Positions 33,770 to 43,029 are shown, numbered from the stretch's first letter. The stretch is 64,000 nucleotides of DNA from Gordonibacter sp034932485 (GCA_034932485.1 JAYFOQ010000001.1:1-64000), one strand, 5' to 3'. The notes: generated by a model from the sequence alone, not told the origin. Translations and numbers: made by a program.

Positions 33770-33856
33770 ATTTACCTTGTGAGGACGTGTGCTGTTCCCT
33801 TGCACCGACGGTGGGATTTAGCTTGGGTGTTGTACCAAGGTGTTGTGAGTGCGGGT

Positions 33857-34555
33857 CTACACGCCGCGCAACTGCGTGGCAGGAACGTAGCGTCGCAGCT
33901 CGGGAAGCAGAGCCTCGAGCTGGTTGAGTTCGTAGGCATGCAGCGTACCTGCGCCCGACAAGATAGAGTCGGCATCGACGAAGCTTTGTAGGTGCCATGC
34001 GGCAGCGCCTTTGATCCAGCGGGCGATAGCCAATAGGTCATCAGGGGAGTGTAGCTCACGTACTACCGTGGTGCGGAATTCATAGGGCAGATGTCCGCCC
34101 ATTAGGAAGTCGATTGAATCTTGTATGGACACAAGGTCAAAGCTGGCAACGCCAGTAGTTTCGCCGTAGCGTTGGGGAGTATTCTTTATGTCCATAGCCA
34201 CGTAGTCCACCAATTCTGCTTTTACTAGTTCGCGTAAACGTTCGGGGAGACTACCGTTTGTGTCCAGCTTTACCGCAAACCCCTTTTGCTTGATGCGTGC
34301 GCAGAATTCGGCTAGGTCGTGTTGTAATAACGGCTCACCTCCGGTGATGCACACGCCATCCAGCAATCCATGTCGTTTTTCGAGAAAGGCAAAAAACTCA
34401 TCGATTGAAATGTTGTCAGTAGGCTCGCTTTCGATTACCAACTCGGCGTTATGGCAAAACGGACAGCGAAAGTTACATCCCGGCAGGAATACGGTGGACG
34501 CTGTATGTCCCGGAAAATCAAGTAAGGTAAGTTTCTGTAACCCGGCTATTCTCAT
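33857..34555 (-). CDS. nrdG: Anaerobic ribonucleotide reductase activating protein (NrdG2-type radical SAM)
   Basis: A 232-residue radical SAM enzyme. 'LPGCNFRCPFCHNAELV' gives the CX3CX2C cluster motif (C27, C31, C34), and 'VCITGGEPLLQHDL' and 'KLDTNGSLPERL' complete the SAM site. The N-terminal 'IAGLQKLTLLDFPGHTASTVFLPGC' is typical of the long NrdG2 form that pairs with thioredoxin-type NrdD, matching the nrdD at 24862. It generates the glycyl radical on NrdD. It is on the opposite strand, about 6.5 kb away. ATG follows AAAGAAAGGG on the minus strand. Confidence 0.93.
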   Translation of the reverse strand: MRIAGLQKLTLLDFPGHTASTVFLPGCNFRCPFCHNAELVIESEPTDNISIDEFFAFLEKRHGLLDGVCITGGEPLLQHDLAEFCARIKQKGFAVKLDTNGSLPERLRELVKAELVDYVAMDIKNTPQRYGETTGVASFDLVSIQDSIDFLMGGHLPYEFRTTVVRELHSPDDLLAIARWIKGAAAWHLQSFVDADSILSGAGTLHAYELNQLEALLPELRRYVPATQLRGV

Positions 34556-34578
34556 GACGCCCTTTCTTTAACATACAG

Positions 34579-34612
34579 AAAGCAGGTTGGACAATGCCCA
34601 GCCTGCTTTTTA
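34579..34612. terminator. Terminator between the anti-sigma-like gene and nrdG
   Basis: AAAGCAGGTTGG (34579-34590) pairs with CCAGCCTGCTTT (34598-34609), one G-T pair. A T-run follows on the plus strand and a shorter one on the minus strand, so it may be bidirectional. Confidence 0.7.
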
Positions 34613-34691
34613 TCATAAGACGTTCAGGAAAAGTACGCAAACAGAGCCTTGGGCCGTGCAGACTTTCTTAGACGCACCGCATCATTTTCGA

Positions 34692-35756
34692 TCAGGCAAT
34701 CTCTTTGATCGTGTACAGTGCAGGAAAATCTGGTTCTTCGATTCCCCGCCAGGAGGAGCGCAGCGAAAGGTATTCTGCGTAGGCTTGCTCGAAGTTATCG
34801 ACAGGTGCCAACTGGTAGGTTTTCGTGGCCGAGGCGCCGTCGGTGAACGTGGCGGTTAGGATAATCTTTGCCCGGGATAGGTATTGGGCGTCGTGCAGGC
34901 CCAATGCCGTTTCGAGGCGGTCGTTGGCTTCCGTCCAAGCTGCTAACTCTGCCGGATCCGTTGTGGAACCGTCCGAAACCTCTTTGTGGGTTACGGTTGC
35001 CATCTCTTCGTCAAAAAGCAGCTCTTCGTCTTCCGTCAGCATGTATTCGAATACGATTTCGTGGCGTGCAAAGTAGGTTCCATCGCCCTTGTCGTTCTGA
35101 TCGGTGAAATCCTGGGTGAACGATGACGATTGGTCGATGTCTATGTCGGGGTGGTCTTGGCCGGTGACGTTCGTTATCTCGACATTGTTGAGCGAGACAC
35201 CTTCCCCCACCAGTTCGTAGGTCATACTTGCCACGTTTTTGCCGGAGCAGGTAAGGTTGAGGTTGTACGCTCGCGAAGCTATGCAAAAGTTTTCATATCC
35301 ATCGGTTTCGCCGTTGTACTGGTACCCTGCGGAGGTGCGTACCGGCATGAAGTCGTCTGCGGCAAGCGTGACGGGGCCGTTGGCCGGCTGCCCGCCCTCG
35401 TCAGCGAATGCGGACAAGGTGAAGAAATTACCTTGCGGGGCGGTTATCCCGGTGTCGGTGTTGTTCCCGCTTAAGGCGGCGAGAGGACTCAGGGCAAGCG
35501 CCCCCACGCCCAAGGCGAGTACAGCGCAGGCGGCAAAGGCGAATCCTGCGACGCGGTTGCGTTTGATCGAGAAGGTCGGCGCAGGCGTGCGGTCCGCGGT
35601 GCGGCTATTCGGCAGCGCGCCCGCTGCGACGCTTGCCGGGGCGGGCGCGCTGCTCGCTTGCGCACGCGCCTGCTTGAGCACGTGGTCGGGCAAGTAGGCA
35701 GGCGCTTTGGCGGCGTGCATTATGGTTTGATAGCGGTTTAAAGGGTCGGAGGTCAT
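34692..35756 (-). CDS. Single-pass membrane protein, probable anti-sigma partner
   Basis: A 354-residue protein with a cytosolic N-terminus of about 68 residues, one helix at about 70-93 ('VAGFAFAACAVLALGVGALALSPLAAL') and a large acidic external domain. It starts 13 bp after the ECF sigma gene, behind AAAGGAG. Position and topology fit a membrane anti-sigma factor. The zinc anti-sigma motif (HxxxCxxC) is absent, so it would be a non-ZAS type. The external domain may be the sensor. No family recognised. Confidence 0.7.
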   Translation of the reverse strand: MTSDPLNRYQTIMHAAKAPAYLPDHVLKQARAQASSAPAPASVAAGALPNSRTADRTPAPTFSIKRNRVAGFAFAACAVLALGVGALALSPLAALSGNNTDTGITAPQGNFFTLSAFADEGGQPANGPVTLAADDFMPVRTSAGYQYNGETDGYENFCIASRAYNLNLTCSGKNVASMTYELVGEGVSLNNVEITNVTGQDHPDIDIDQSSSFTQDFTDQNDKGDGTYFARHEIVFEYMLTEDEELLFDEEMATVTHKEVSDGSTTDPAELAAWTEANDRLETALGLHDAQYLSRAKIILTATFTDGASATKTYQLAPVDNFEQAYAEYLSLRSSWRGIEEPDFPALYTIKEIA

Positions 35757-35769
35757 GGGCGTCTCCTTT

Positions 35770-36402
35770 CTAAAGGAGGGTAGAAGGCGTTTGTGCTTGG
35801 TAGGCTTCAGGGGCTAGGATGCGTGCGTCGGGTGCCCTCGGCTGCCCGATCGCTCCGAGTTTCGCAGCGTCCTTGACCGACGCTTCCCTAGGCGCCTCGG
35901 AGGCATCGGCTGCGAGCAGCTCTTTAATGCGTGCTCGGGCTCGAAACAGCCATGTGCGCGTAGTTGCCGGTTGGCAGCCCATAAGCCGGGCAATTTCTTC
36001 CGTCGAATAGCCTTCGACGTAATGCAGATGCACGGCTGCACGTTGTTGTTCGGGCAGTCGGCCTACCGCATCCCAGACATCCGCTTCCTCCTCGTTGCGG
36101 GCGGGGGTGTCTGGTGCGTCCCATTGGGGGTCGAAGGCTACGGTGCGGCGCTTCCAGCTCGATTTTGTCAGATCGCGGCAGCGGTTGACGGTAACGCGCA
36201 GCAACCATGCCTTTACATGCTCGGCGCTTTGAAAATCCGTCCGATCGTTGAACAGGCGCAGAAACACGTCTTGATACACGTCTTCTGCATCTGCTCGCGA
36301 TCGTGTTTGGCTCAGTGCCAGCCGGTAGACTGCATTACCCCAGTCAGACATTGCTTGCGTGAGGAATACTTCGCGGTCGTGCTGATTAGATTGGTTTGGC
36401 AT
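35770..36402 (-). CDS. ECF RNA polymerase sigma factor (RpoE-like)
   Basis: A 210-residue ECF sigma factor. Region 2: 'VYRLALSQTRSRADAEDVYQDVFLRLF' and 'VKAWLLRVTVNRCRDLTKSSWKRR'. Region 4: 'VGRLPEQQRAAVHLHYVEGYSTEEIARLMGCQPATTRTWLFRARARIKELL'. A 45-residue C-terminal tail has no counterpart in minimal ECF factors. ATG follows AAGGAG. First gene of a two-gene operon with the membrane protein downstream. The target promoters are unknown. Confidence 0.92.
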   Translation of the reverse strand: MPNQSNQHDREVFLTQAMSDWGNAVYRLALSQTRSRADAEDVYQDVFLRLFNDRTDFQSAEHVKAWLLRVTVNRCRDLTKSSWKRRTVAFDPQWDAPDTPARNEEEADVWDAVGRLPEQQRAAVHLHYVEGYSTEEIARLMGCQPATTRTWLFRARARIKELLAADASEAPREASVKDAAKLGAIGQPRAPDARILAPEAYQAQTPSTLL

Positions 36403-36489
36403 ACTCTCATCTCCTTACCTAAGCATACGACGGAGGCATACGATATGTTTCAGTGAAATAGCAGAAAAAAGAAACGCAGTGTGTCGCGG

Positions 36490-36495
36490 TATAAT
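36490..36495 (+). promoter_or_regulatory. -10 element of tilS
   Basis: Consensus TATAAT, 37 nt before ATG 36533. Confidence 0.5.
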
Positions 36496-36532
36496 GCAAG
36501 CCGTCTGAACTATTTCGAGAAAGGCATCAGCT

Positions 36533-37654
36533 ATGTCCGCACCTTCTGCCGTCATTGACCGCATGCGATCTGTTATTACTGAGCGTGCTTTGGTTGCCCC
36601 CGACGCGCCGGTGCTGCTTATGGTTTCAGGTGGATCGGACTCTACGGCGCTTGCCTATCTTGCTTGCGAACTGCATGAAGCTGGCGACATTGGTGATTTG
36701 GCCATGTTGCACGTGAACCATCAGCTGCGTGGCGAGGACGCCGATGGCGATGCTCGCTTCGTTGCTCGTCTAGCTGAGGTGCTGGGCATTCCGCTGTTCT
36801 CCTGCGAGATTGATATTGCTGGCGAGGCCCAACGTACGGGAGAGAATGTCGAGGCTGTTGCCCGTCGTGAGCGGTATTTGGCAGCAAATGAAGCACTCGA
36901 AAGCCTTTGTTTGCATGCCGCCGCCCCTCTTGCTGATGGACGCATTTTTACGGCGCATACCATTGACGATAGGGTTGAGAGCTTCTATATGCGTTCCATT
37001 GTGGGCACGGGGCCGGGTGGTTTTCGCTCGATGCGCTACCGTAATGGGCCCGTTGTGCGCCCTCTGTTGGAGGTGAGTCGCGAGGATTTGCGTTCGTATT
37101 TAGCCGAGCGCAAACAGGCAAACGAGCAGGTGGTAGAAGATGAGAACGGCAATCTCTGGCGCGAAGATGCCACGAATGCGCATACCGACCGCTTTCGCGC
37201 GTACGTACGTCACGAGATAGTGCCGCGTGCGAAAGAGCGCAACCCGCAATTGCTTGAAGTGCTGGGGCGTACGATGAACCTTATTGCCGACGAGGACAAT
37301 CTGCTAGAGGAATATGCTGAAAAGCTTGTTGTAGATCAAGTTGTCTGGATTGAACAGATTGAAGGACGGGCTCCCGATTATTCTGCTGGTTGCGTGTTGG
37401 CTCCTTCGTTGGGCAGCGAGCCGCGCCCCCTGCGACGCCGTGTGGTTGTGCGTGCGCTTGGCCTTATGCTGGGTGCCGAGGCGCGTGTTGAAGCCGCTTC
37501 GGTAGAGGCGGTGCTTGACGCATATGACGATACAGGTGCTCCCCTTGGTGGTTATGTGGCCAATATTCAAGGTGACCTCGCCGTTAGCGCTAATAAGCAA
37601 GGGGTTCGCATTGAACCCATGGCGGCTTTTCGTGCGCGCCGTAAGCGAGTTTAG
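36533..37654 (+). CDS. tilS: tRNA(Ile)-lysidine synthase
   Basis: A 373-residue N-type ATP pyrophosphatase that converts C34 of the CAU-anticodon tRNA-Ile to lysidine. The PP-loop 'LLMVSGGSDSTALAYL' and 'HVNHQLRGEDADGDARFV' are diagnostic; the usual AHHxDDQxET appears as 'AHTIDDRVESFYMRSIVGTGPGGFRSM'. The C-terminal TilS accessory region is present but short. GAGAAAGG precedes the ATG. It begins the tilS-maf-hpt-ftsH neighbourhood common near the origin of Gram-positive chromosomes. Confidence 0.92.
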   Translation: MSAPSAVIDRMRSVITERALVAPDAPVLLMVSGGSDSTALAYLACELHEAGDIGDLAMLHVNHQLRGEDADGDARFVARLAEVLGIPLFSCEIDIAGEAQRTGENVEAVARRERYLAANEALESLCLHAAAPLADGRIFTAHTIDDRVESFYMRSIVGTGPGGFRSMRYRNGPVVRPLLEVSREDLRSYLAERKQANEQVVEDENGNLWREDATNAHTDRFRAYVRHEIVPRAKERNPQLLEVLGRTMNLIADEDNLLEEYAEKLVVDQVVWIEQIEGRAPDYSAGCVLAPSLGSEPRPLRRRVVVRALGLMLGAEARVEAASVEAVLDAYDDTGAPLGGYVANIQGDLAVSANKQGVRIEPMAAFRARRKRV

Positions 37655-37763
37655 CTTAAGACGACCTTTGACGCCGCTGCGGGGAGTGTTGAGATTTTGG
37701 TTGAAATTTTGGTGAGTCATTGCGCGGAAATCGTGGATAGAAGCGGATGCCAGCGCACTGCGT

Positions 37764-37769
37764 TACAAT
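37764..37769 (+). promoter_or_regulatory. -10 element of maf (leaderless)
   Basis: TACAAT lies exactly 7 nt before ATG 37777, which has no Shine-Dalgarno sequence. Confidence 0.45.
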
Positions 37770-37776
37770 AGTATGC

Positions 37777-38481
37777 ATGGAAAAAGAACAGAACACTCAA
37801 GCTGACGCGGCGGCCGAAAAGCCGTGCGTCGAAGCTGCCGACACTGCTACGTCGGCAGAAGTTGACCTTTCAACATTCGACGTTGTTTTGGCCAGTGGGT
37901 CACCGCGGCGCAAACAGTTGATGGAGGATGCAGGAATTGCATTCACGGTGCGTGTGTCGGAGGTGGACGAGGAACTCGACGCCGATCTTCTGGCCGACCC
38001 ACCCGAGGCAGCTAAAAAATTGGCTGAGCGCAAAGCCGGCGCGGTTGTGCAGGAAGTTCTTTCCGAGGACTATCAGGGCATGGCCATGGTATTGGGCGCT
38101 GACACCATGGTGGTATGCGACGGTGAGATATTCGGTAAACCTAAGAACCTCTCGGATGCAAAGCATATGCTGCGCCGCCTTGAAGGCAGAACGCACGAGG
38201 TACTTACTGCCGTGTCGGTATGGCTGGTGGCTGCACCTGAGCCCGAAAAGATATCGCTCGGCTTCCGTACCTTTATTGAATCGACAGCCGTAACCTTCCA
38301 TGCGCTCTCGGATGAGCAGATCGACGACTACCTGCGTCAAGGAGAGTCTTTTGATAAAGCGGGTGCTTATGCGATTCAGGGAACAGGGGCGGCTCTGGTG
38401 GATCGCATTGACGGGGCTCTTGATACTGTTATTGGCATGCCAGTGCAGCGTCTGCTGGAAGAGTTTCCCGATCTGCGCTGA
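37777..38481 (+). CDS. maf: Maf-like nucleotide pyrophosphatase
   Basis: A 234-residue Maf/HAM1-fold enzyme that hydrolyses non-canonical or modified nucleoside triphosphates. 'VVLASGSPRRKQLMEDAGIAFTV' gives the substrate loop, 'LGADTMVVCDGEIFGKP' the catalytic aspartate, and 'YAIQGTGAALVDRIDGALDTVIGMP' the C-terminal signature. An N-terminal extension of about 35 Ala/Glu-rich residues precedes the domain. ATG 37777 lies 7 nt after a TACAAT -10, so the mRNA is probably leaderless; the frame opens at 37747, upstream of that promoter. Confidence 0.9.
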   Translation: MEKEQNTQADAAAEKPCVEAADTATSAEVDLSTFDVVLASGSPRRKQLMEDAGIAFTVRVSEVDEELDADLLADPPEAAKKLAERKAGAVVQEVLSEDYQGMAMVLGADTMVVCDGEIFGKPKNLSDAKHMLRRLEGRTHEVLTAVSVWLVAAPEPEKISLGFRTFIESTAVTFHALSDEQIDDYLRQGESFDKAGAYAIQGTGAALVDRIDGALDTVIGMPVQRLLEEFPDLR

Positions 38482-38575
38482 GGATTTGTATACGCCCTGA
38501 TCCCATGCGGGAATGTAAAAATCGTGGCCCTTGGCTCAGCGTTACCATCTTGTCGCCATTTCTCAGGGGGGCAAT

Positions 38576-38583
38576 GGTACACT
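38576..38583 (+). promoter_or_regulatory. Promoter of hpt
   Basis: TGGTACACT contains an extended -10 (TACACT, 38578-38583) about 100 nt before the hpt start. Confidence 0.4.
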
Positions 38584-38685
38584 AGCCAAATCTCAAGGTA
38601 AGTGCAACACCGCTGTTCATGCATCGTGTTTCGATGTGAGACGTGGGGGAACTGTTGTGAACGAAACGAAGAGGATGCGGAAACT

Positions 38686-39225
38686 GTGCATAACGATATT
38701 GCGGAAGTGCTGTTCACTGAGAATGAAATCGCTCAGCGCGTAGAAGAAATTGGTCGCGCTATTACGAGCGACTATGCTGAAAAGGACAGTATTGTCCTCA
38801 TTTCCGTGCTGCGCGGTGCAGCCATTTTTATGGCTGACCTTGCTCGGCAAATTGAGTTGCCGGTAGAGATGGATTACATGGCTATCTCGTCGTACGGCAA
38901 CGGCGCAAAAAGCTCGGGCGTTGTGCGTATTCTGAAAGACCTTAGTTCCGAGATTGAAGGTCGCCATGTTATTGTTGCCGAGGACATCCTCGATTCGGGT
39001 CTTACCCTGAAGTATTTGATGAAGAACCTGTCATCGCGCCAGCCTGCTTCTATCGAGGTGGCGACGCTTTTGCGGAAGAAGACACGTGCGCAGGCGAAGA
39101 TCGATTGTAAATATGTCGGTTTCGAGTGCCCCGACGAGTTTATCGTTGGTTATGGGTTGGATTATGCTGAGCGTTACCGCAATCTGCCCTACATTGGTAT
39201 TTTGAAGCCGGAGATCTACCACTGA
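38686..39225 (+). CDS. hpt: Hypoxanthine phosphoribosyltransferase
   Basis: A 179-residue type I PRTase for purine salvage (IMP/GMP from hypoxanthine/guanine and PRPP). The PRPP loop 'HVIVAEDILDSGLTLKYL' and the N-terminal 'LISVLRGAAIFMADLARQI' are clear, as is 'YVGFECPDEFIVGYGLDYAERYRNLPYIGIL'. The start is assigned to GTG 38686 behind GAGGATG; this gives the usual length, whereas the frame extends to 38602. Next to ftsH, as in many Gram-positive bacteria. Confidence 0.93.
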   Translation: MHNDIAEVLFTENEIAQRVEEIGRAITSDYAEKDSIVLISVLRGAAIFMADLARQIELPVEMDYMAISSYGNGAKSSGVVRILKDLSSEIEGRHVIVAEDILDSGLTLKYLMKNLSSRQPASIEVATLLRKKTRAQAKIDCKYVGFECPDEFIVGYGLDYAERYRNLPYIGILKPEIYH

Positions 39226-39370
39226 TGACCAGCTTCCAGGCTAGGCCACACCTCGCTGGTGCGGGCTTGGGTGATGGATGCGAGACACACGGCGGCAGAA
39301 TTGCACATTGCGAGCAAGGTGTCGCAAAGTACGAAGGAAGCTGACCGGACGAGAAGGAAAGTAAGACCAT

Positions 39371-41725
39371 ATGGCACAGCAAAATAAACCTCAGCAGAGC
39401 AAGCAGCCGCAATTTCAGCAGCCCAGTCCACGTACGACTATAATCTCGGTGCTGTTGTTCATGCTGGTAGCATTCTTCGTGGGCCAGCAGTTTATGAACA
39501 TGTCGAATACGACACAGACCGATAATCTCATTACGTCGGAATTCGTACAGGCTGTTGAGCAAGATCGTGTGACAAAGGTTGTCTACGACGCCGGTGGACA
39601 TACGGTCACGGGTACGTACTATCCGGCTATCACAGCAGGGTCGACGGCCGCCGACGCATTCAACGAGGCGTTCCAAGCACTCAATGCGCGCATGGCTACC
39701 ATTAAGAACCCTGATACCGGCAAGGCGCTGGGTGGCGTGGGTACCTCCGACATCAAGGCTGCGACATTAGGTGAATCGCACAACTTCACCTCCACCTACG
39801 TAGGTCAAGACTCGCTTGGACAGCTTATGGCTGCTCATCCGAATATTCCCTACCAGATTCAACTACCCTCGGCACTCTGGGATATTCTTGGTACGCTGCT
39901 TCCCATTATTGCCATCGGTGCGTTGCTGTTCTTCTTCTTCTCTCAGATGCAGAAGGCGAACAATTCGCAGATGAGCTTTGGTAAAGCCAAGACGAAGAAA
40001 ACTAGTGAAGAGCGTCCCGATGTGAAGTTCTCTGATGTTGCGGGCGTGGACGAAGCTGTCGAGGAAATGACCGAGATTAAAGACTTTCTTGCCAATCCCG
40101 CGAAATACCAGTCAATGGGTGCGAAAATTCCGCGCGGTTGTCTGTTAGTGGGCCCTCCGGGCACGGGCAAAACACTGCTTGCACGTGCTGTTGCTGGCGA
40201 AGCAGGCGTGCCGTTCTTTAGCATTTCGGGCTCGGACTTCGTAGAGATGTTTGTTGGTGTGGGTGCTTCCCGCGTACGCGATCTATTCCAACAGGCAAAA
40301 GACGCTTCTCCTGCCATTATCTTCATTGACGAAATTGACGCAGTAGGTCGTCAGCGTGGTACCGGCCTCGGTGGCGGGCATGACGAACGCGAACAGACAC
40401 TCAACCAGTTACTTGTTGAGATGGATGGCTTCGAGTCTAACGATTCGGTAGTACTTATTGCGGCAACGAACCGTGCTGACGTACTGGATCCTGCCTTGCT
40501 GCGCCCCGGTCGTTTTGACCGACAGATTGTGGTTGACGCACCCGATGTGAAGGGCCGCGAGAAAATTTTGCAGGTTCACTCGAAAGATAAACCTCTGGGT
40601 AGCGATGTTGATCTGCCAAAGATTGCTAAGCTCACTCCAGGATTTACGGGTGCCGACTTGGCGAATCTCATGAATGAGAGCGCGCTTCTTACAGCGCGTC
40701 GCAACAAGAAAATTATTACACAGCGTGAAGTGTCTGAATCGATGGAGCGCGTTATTGCGGGCCCGGAGCGTAAGGGGCGCGTGCTTGATGAAAAAACCAA
40801 GCACACTATCGCTTACCACGAAAGTGGGCACGCCCTCGTTGGACACCTGTTATCGCACGCCGATCCAGTGCATAAGATTTCAATTATTTCGCGTGGTCGT
40901 GCGCTAGGCTACACCCTTTCTATTCCCAAGGAAGACAAGGTGCTGAATTCGCTGGGCGAGATGCGTGATGACTTGGCTGTGTTTATGGGTGGTCGTGTGG
41001 CTGAGGAGATCTATTGCGACGACATTACTACTGGTGCAAGTAACGATCTTGAACGCGCTACGAAGATGGCTCGCGCTATTGTTACCCAATACGGCATGAG
41101 TGCTGAGTTGGGTACGCAGGTGTTTGGTCAGCCGAATCACGAAGTGTTCTTGGGTCGTGACTATGGCAATACGCAGGATTACTCCGAGGAAACCGCGCGT
41201 CGTATCGACGGCGAGGTGGCGCGCATTATGAAAGACGCGCACGATCGTGCTCATGAGATTCTGGCGACGCACCGCGAACAAATGGATCTTATGGCCAGTG
41301 TTTTGCTGGAGCGCGAGACTGTCGAGGGTGAAGCATGTCAGGCCTTGCTGGATAACGAGTGGGATGAGTACTTAAAGCGCGAAGATGAGATTAATGCCCG
41401 TAAGGAACAAGAAGAGGCTGATGCTCGTGCTCGCGATGAAAAACTTGCCGATGTGAACTGGCGTGATGAATCGGTAGAGCCGGGTGATCAAGACCCTAAT
41501 CCGCCGTATCGCGAGGGCGCCCAAGGAGCCGCCGCCGTTCAGCAAGCAGATGCTTCGGTGCCGCCTGCGGTAGCGGAACAGCAATCGAAAAGTTTTTTGA
41601 ACGACCTCGAGGAAGGCTTTCGCGAGATGATGGGCGATCCGAAGCCGGGCGATGACAATCGTAAGCAAGATTCTAAGCCGGAAGATCGCCGCGATGACAA
41701 GAAAGGCGACGGAGAGAATCGATGA
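39371..41725 (+). CDS. ftsH: ATP-dependent zinc metalloprotease FtsH
   Basis: A 784-residue membrane AAA+ protease for quality control of membrane proteins. TM helices lie at about 24-42 and 169-193 with the periplasmic domain between them. The AAA module has 'GPPGTGKTLLARAVAGEAGVPF' (near 260), 'IIFIDEIDAVGRQRG' and the second region of homology. The zinc site is 'HESGHALVGH' near 483. The C-terminal 150 residues are a long acidic, Pro/Gln-rich tail not found in E. coli FtsH. AAGGAAAG precedes ATG 39371; it overlaps folPK by ATGA. Confidence 0.97.
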   Translation: MAQQNKPQQSKQPQFQQPSPRTTIISVLLFMLVAFFVGQQFMNMSNTTQTDNLITSEFVQAVEQDRVTKVVYDAGGHTVTGTYYPAITAGSTAADAFNEAFQALNARMATIKNPDTGKALGGVGTSDIKAATLGESHNFTSTYVGQDSLGQLMAAHPNIPYQIQLPSALWDILGTLLPIIAIGALLFFFFSQMQKANNSQMSFGKAKTKKTSEERPDVKFSDVAGVDEAVEEMTEIKDFLANPAKYQSMGAKIPRGCLLVGPPGTGKTLLARAVAGEAGVPFFSISGSDFVEMFVGVGASRVRDLFQQAKDASPAIIFIDEIDAVGRQRGTGLGGGHDEREQTLNQLLVEMDGFESNDSVVLIAATNRADVLDPALLRPGRFDRQIVVDAPDVKGREKILQVHSKDKPLGSDVDLPKIAKLTPGFTGADLANLMNESALLTARRNKKIITQREVSESMERVIAGPERKGRVLDEKTKHTIAYHESGHALVGHLLSHADPVHKISIISRGRALGYTLSIPKEDKVLNSLGEMRDDLAVFMGGRVAEEIYCDDITTGASNDLERATKMARAIVTQYGMSAELGTQVFGQPNHEVFLGRDYGNTQDYSEETARRIDGEVARIMKDAHDRAHEILATHREQMDLMASVLLERETVEGEACQALLDNEWDEYLKREDEINARKEQEEADARARDEKLADVNWRDESVEPGDQDPNPPYREGAQGAAAVQQADASVPPAVAEQQSKSFLNDLEEGFREMMGDPKPGDDNRKQDSKPEDRRDDKKGDGENR

Positions 41726-43029
41726 TCTGGCGCTGTTCAACGCATGAGTTTGACACCAAGATGCCCCTTATTATGGGCATCTTGAATGTAACCCCCGACT
41801 CGTTTTCCGATGGCGGCAAGCACGCAGACCTTGAATCTGCCGTTATGCACGCTGAGCGTATGGTGGAAGAGGGAGCCGCTATTATTGATGTAGGGGGCGA
41901 GTCTACGCGTCCTGGGGCAGCTACCGTTACCGTTGAGGAAGAGATTGCTCGTACGGTTCCGGTGGTGGAGGTGCTCGCTAAGCGCGGCTGGTGTGTAAGC
42001 ATCGATACGCGTCATGCTGAGGTTGCGCGTGCTGCCGTTGAAGCTGGTGCATCTATTGTTAATGATGTGTCGGGCTTCCGCGATCCTGCTATGGTTGAGG
42101 TGGCATGCTCCTGCGATGCTGGTTTGGTGGTTATGCACATGCAGGGTGATCCTGCCACGATGCAGGAAAATCCAGACTACGTTGATGTAGTCGTTGAGGT
42201 ACGCGACTATCTACGTGAACGCGCGGAAGCATTAGAGGCGGCGGGTGTTTCGCATGAACGTATCTGCGTCGATCCTGGTCCTGGCTTTGGTAAGACAGCC
42301 AAGCAGACTATTGAGCTTGTGCGCAACTTTCAAGAGTTCGTTCGTTTGGGATACCCGGTAATGGCTGCGTTGTCTCGTAAGAGCTACCTTGGGTATGCCT
42401 ATAAGATTGAAGACCCATGCGACCGCGACGAGGTATCTGCTTCAGAGGCACTTATGGCTTGTGAGCTGGGCGCGAGTGTCGTACGTACACATAATGTGGC
42501 AGAAACGGCCAAGGCACTTAAAGATTTGCGACCTTACGTGGTGTTGGGTTTGGGGTGTAACGTACCCCTGGTGGCTCATCCCGGTGAGGAGCGCGAGGGA
42601 AAAATCGCTCTTCTTAACCAGGCAATCACGGAACTATGTTCGCTGCCCGATTCGCAAATTGTCGATATTTCTAGCTTTTACGAGAGCGAACCAGCCTATT
42701 ACGTAGACCAAGATGTATTCGTGAACGCGGTTGTGCTTATGCGTACGGGGCTTTCGCCCAAGGAATTATTGAAATATCTGCAGGCCATCGAGAATAGTCT
42801 GGGCCGCGTGCGCGAGATTGAGAATGGTCCGCGTACCTGTGACGTGGATATTATTGATTACCAGTTGTACGTGACTGATAACGATCTGCTTACGTTGCCG
42901 CATCCGCGCGCTCTTGAGCGAGATTTTGTAGTGATGCCTCTGCTTGAGCTGCTTCCTGGTCATGTACTCGCCGACGGAATGCCCGTGACGGATGAGGCTG
43001 TGACGGTAGGAAAAGCACTAAAACTGTGA
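41722..43029 (+). CDS. folP-folK: Fused dihydropteroate synthase / HPPK
   Basis: A 435-residue bifunctional folate enzyme. DHPS occupies about 14-265 ('MGILNVTPDSFSDGGKHADLESAV', 'VGGESTRPGA', 'VNDVSGFRDP', 'VDPGPGFGKT', 'LSRKSYLG'). HPPK covers about 273-430 ('VLGLGCNV', 'FYESEPAYYVDQDVFVNAVV', 'NGPRTCDVDIIDYQLY', 'LPHPRALERDFVVMPL'). It joins pABA to the pterin that its own second domain pyrophosphorylates. No FolB domain lies between. The start overlaps ftsH and the end overlaps birA, indicating coupled translation. Confidence 0.95.
   Translation: MIWRCSTHEFDTKMPLIMGILNVTPDSFSDGGKHADLESAVMHAERMVEEGAAIIDVGGESTRPGAATVTVEEEIARTVPVVEVLAKRGWCVSIDTRHAEVARAAVEAGASIVNDVSGFRDPAMVEVACSCDAGLVVMHMQGDPATMQENPDYVDVVVEVRDYLRERAEALEAAGVSHERICVDPGPGFGKTAKQTIELVRNFQEFVRLGYPVMAALSRKSYLGYAYKIEDPCDRDEVSASEALMACELGASVVRTHNVAETAKALKDLRPYVVLGLGCNVPLVAHPGEEREGKIALLNQAITELCSLPDSQIVDISSFYESEPAYYVDQDVFVNAVVLMRTGLSPKELLKYLQAIENSLGRVREIENGPRTCDVDIIDYQLYVTDNDLLTLPHPRALERDFVVMPLLELLPGHVLADGMPVTDEAVTVGKALKL

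Noticed and set aside
36445..36459. parS-like TGTTTCAGTGAAATA
   Set aside because: It lacks one central base and the right arm is degenerate compared with the true parS at 8852.
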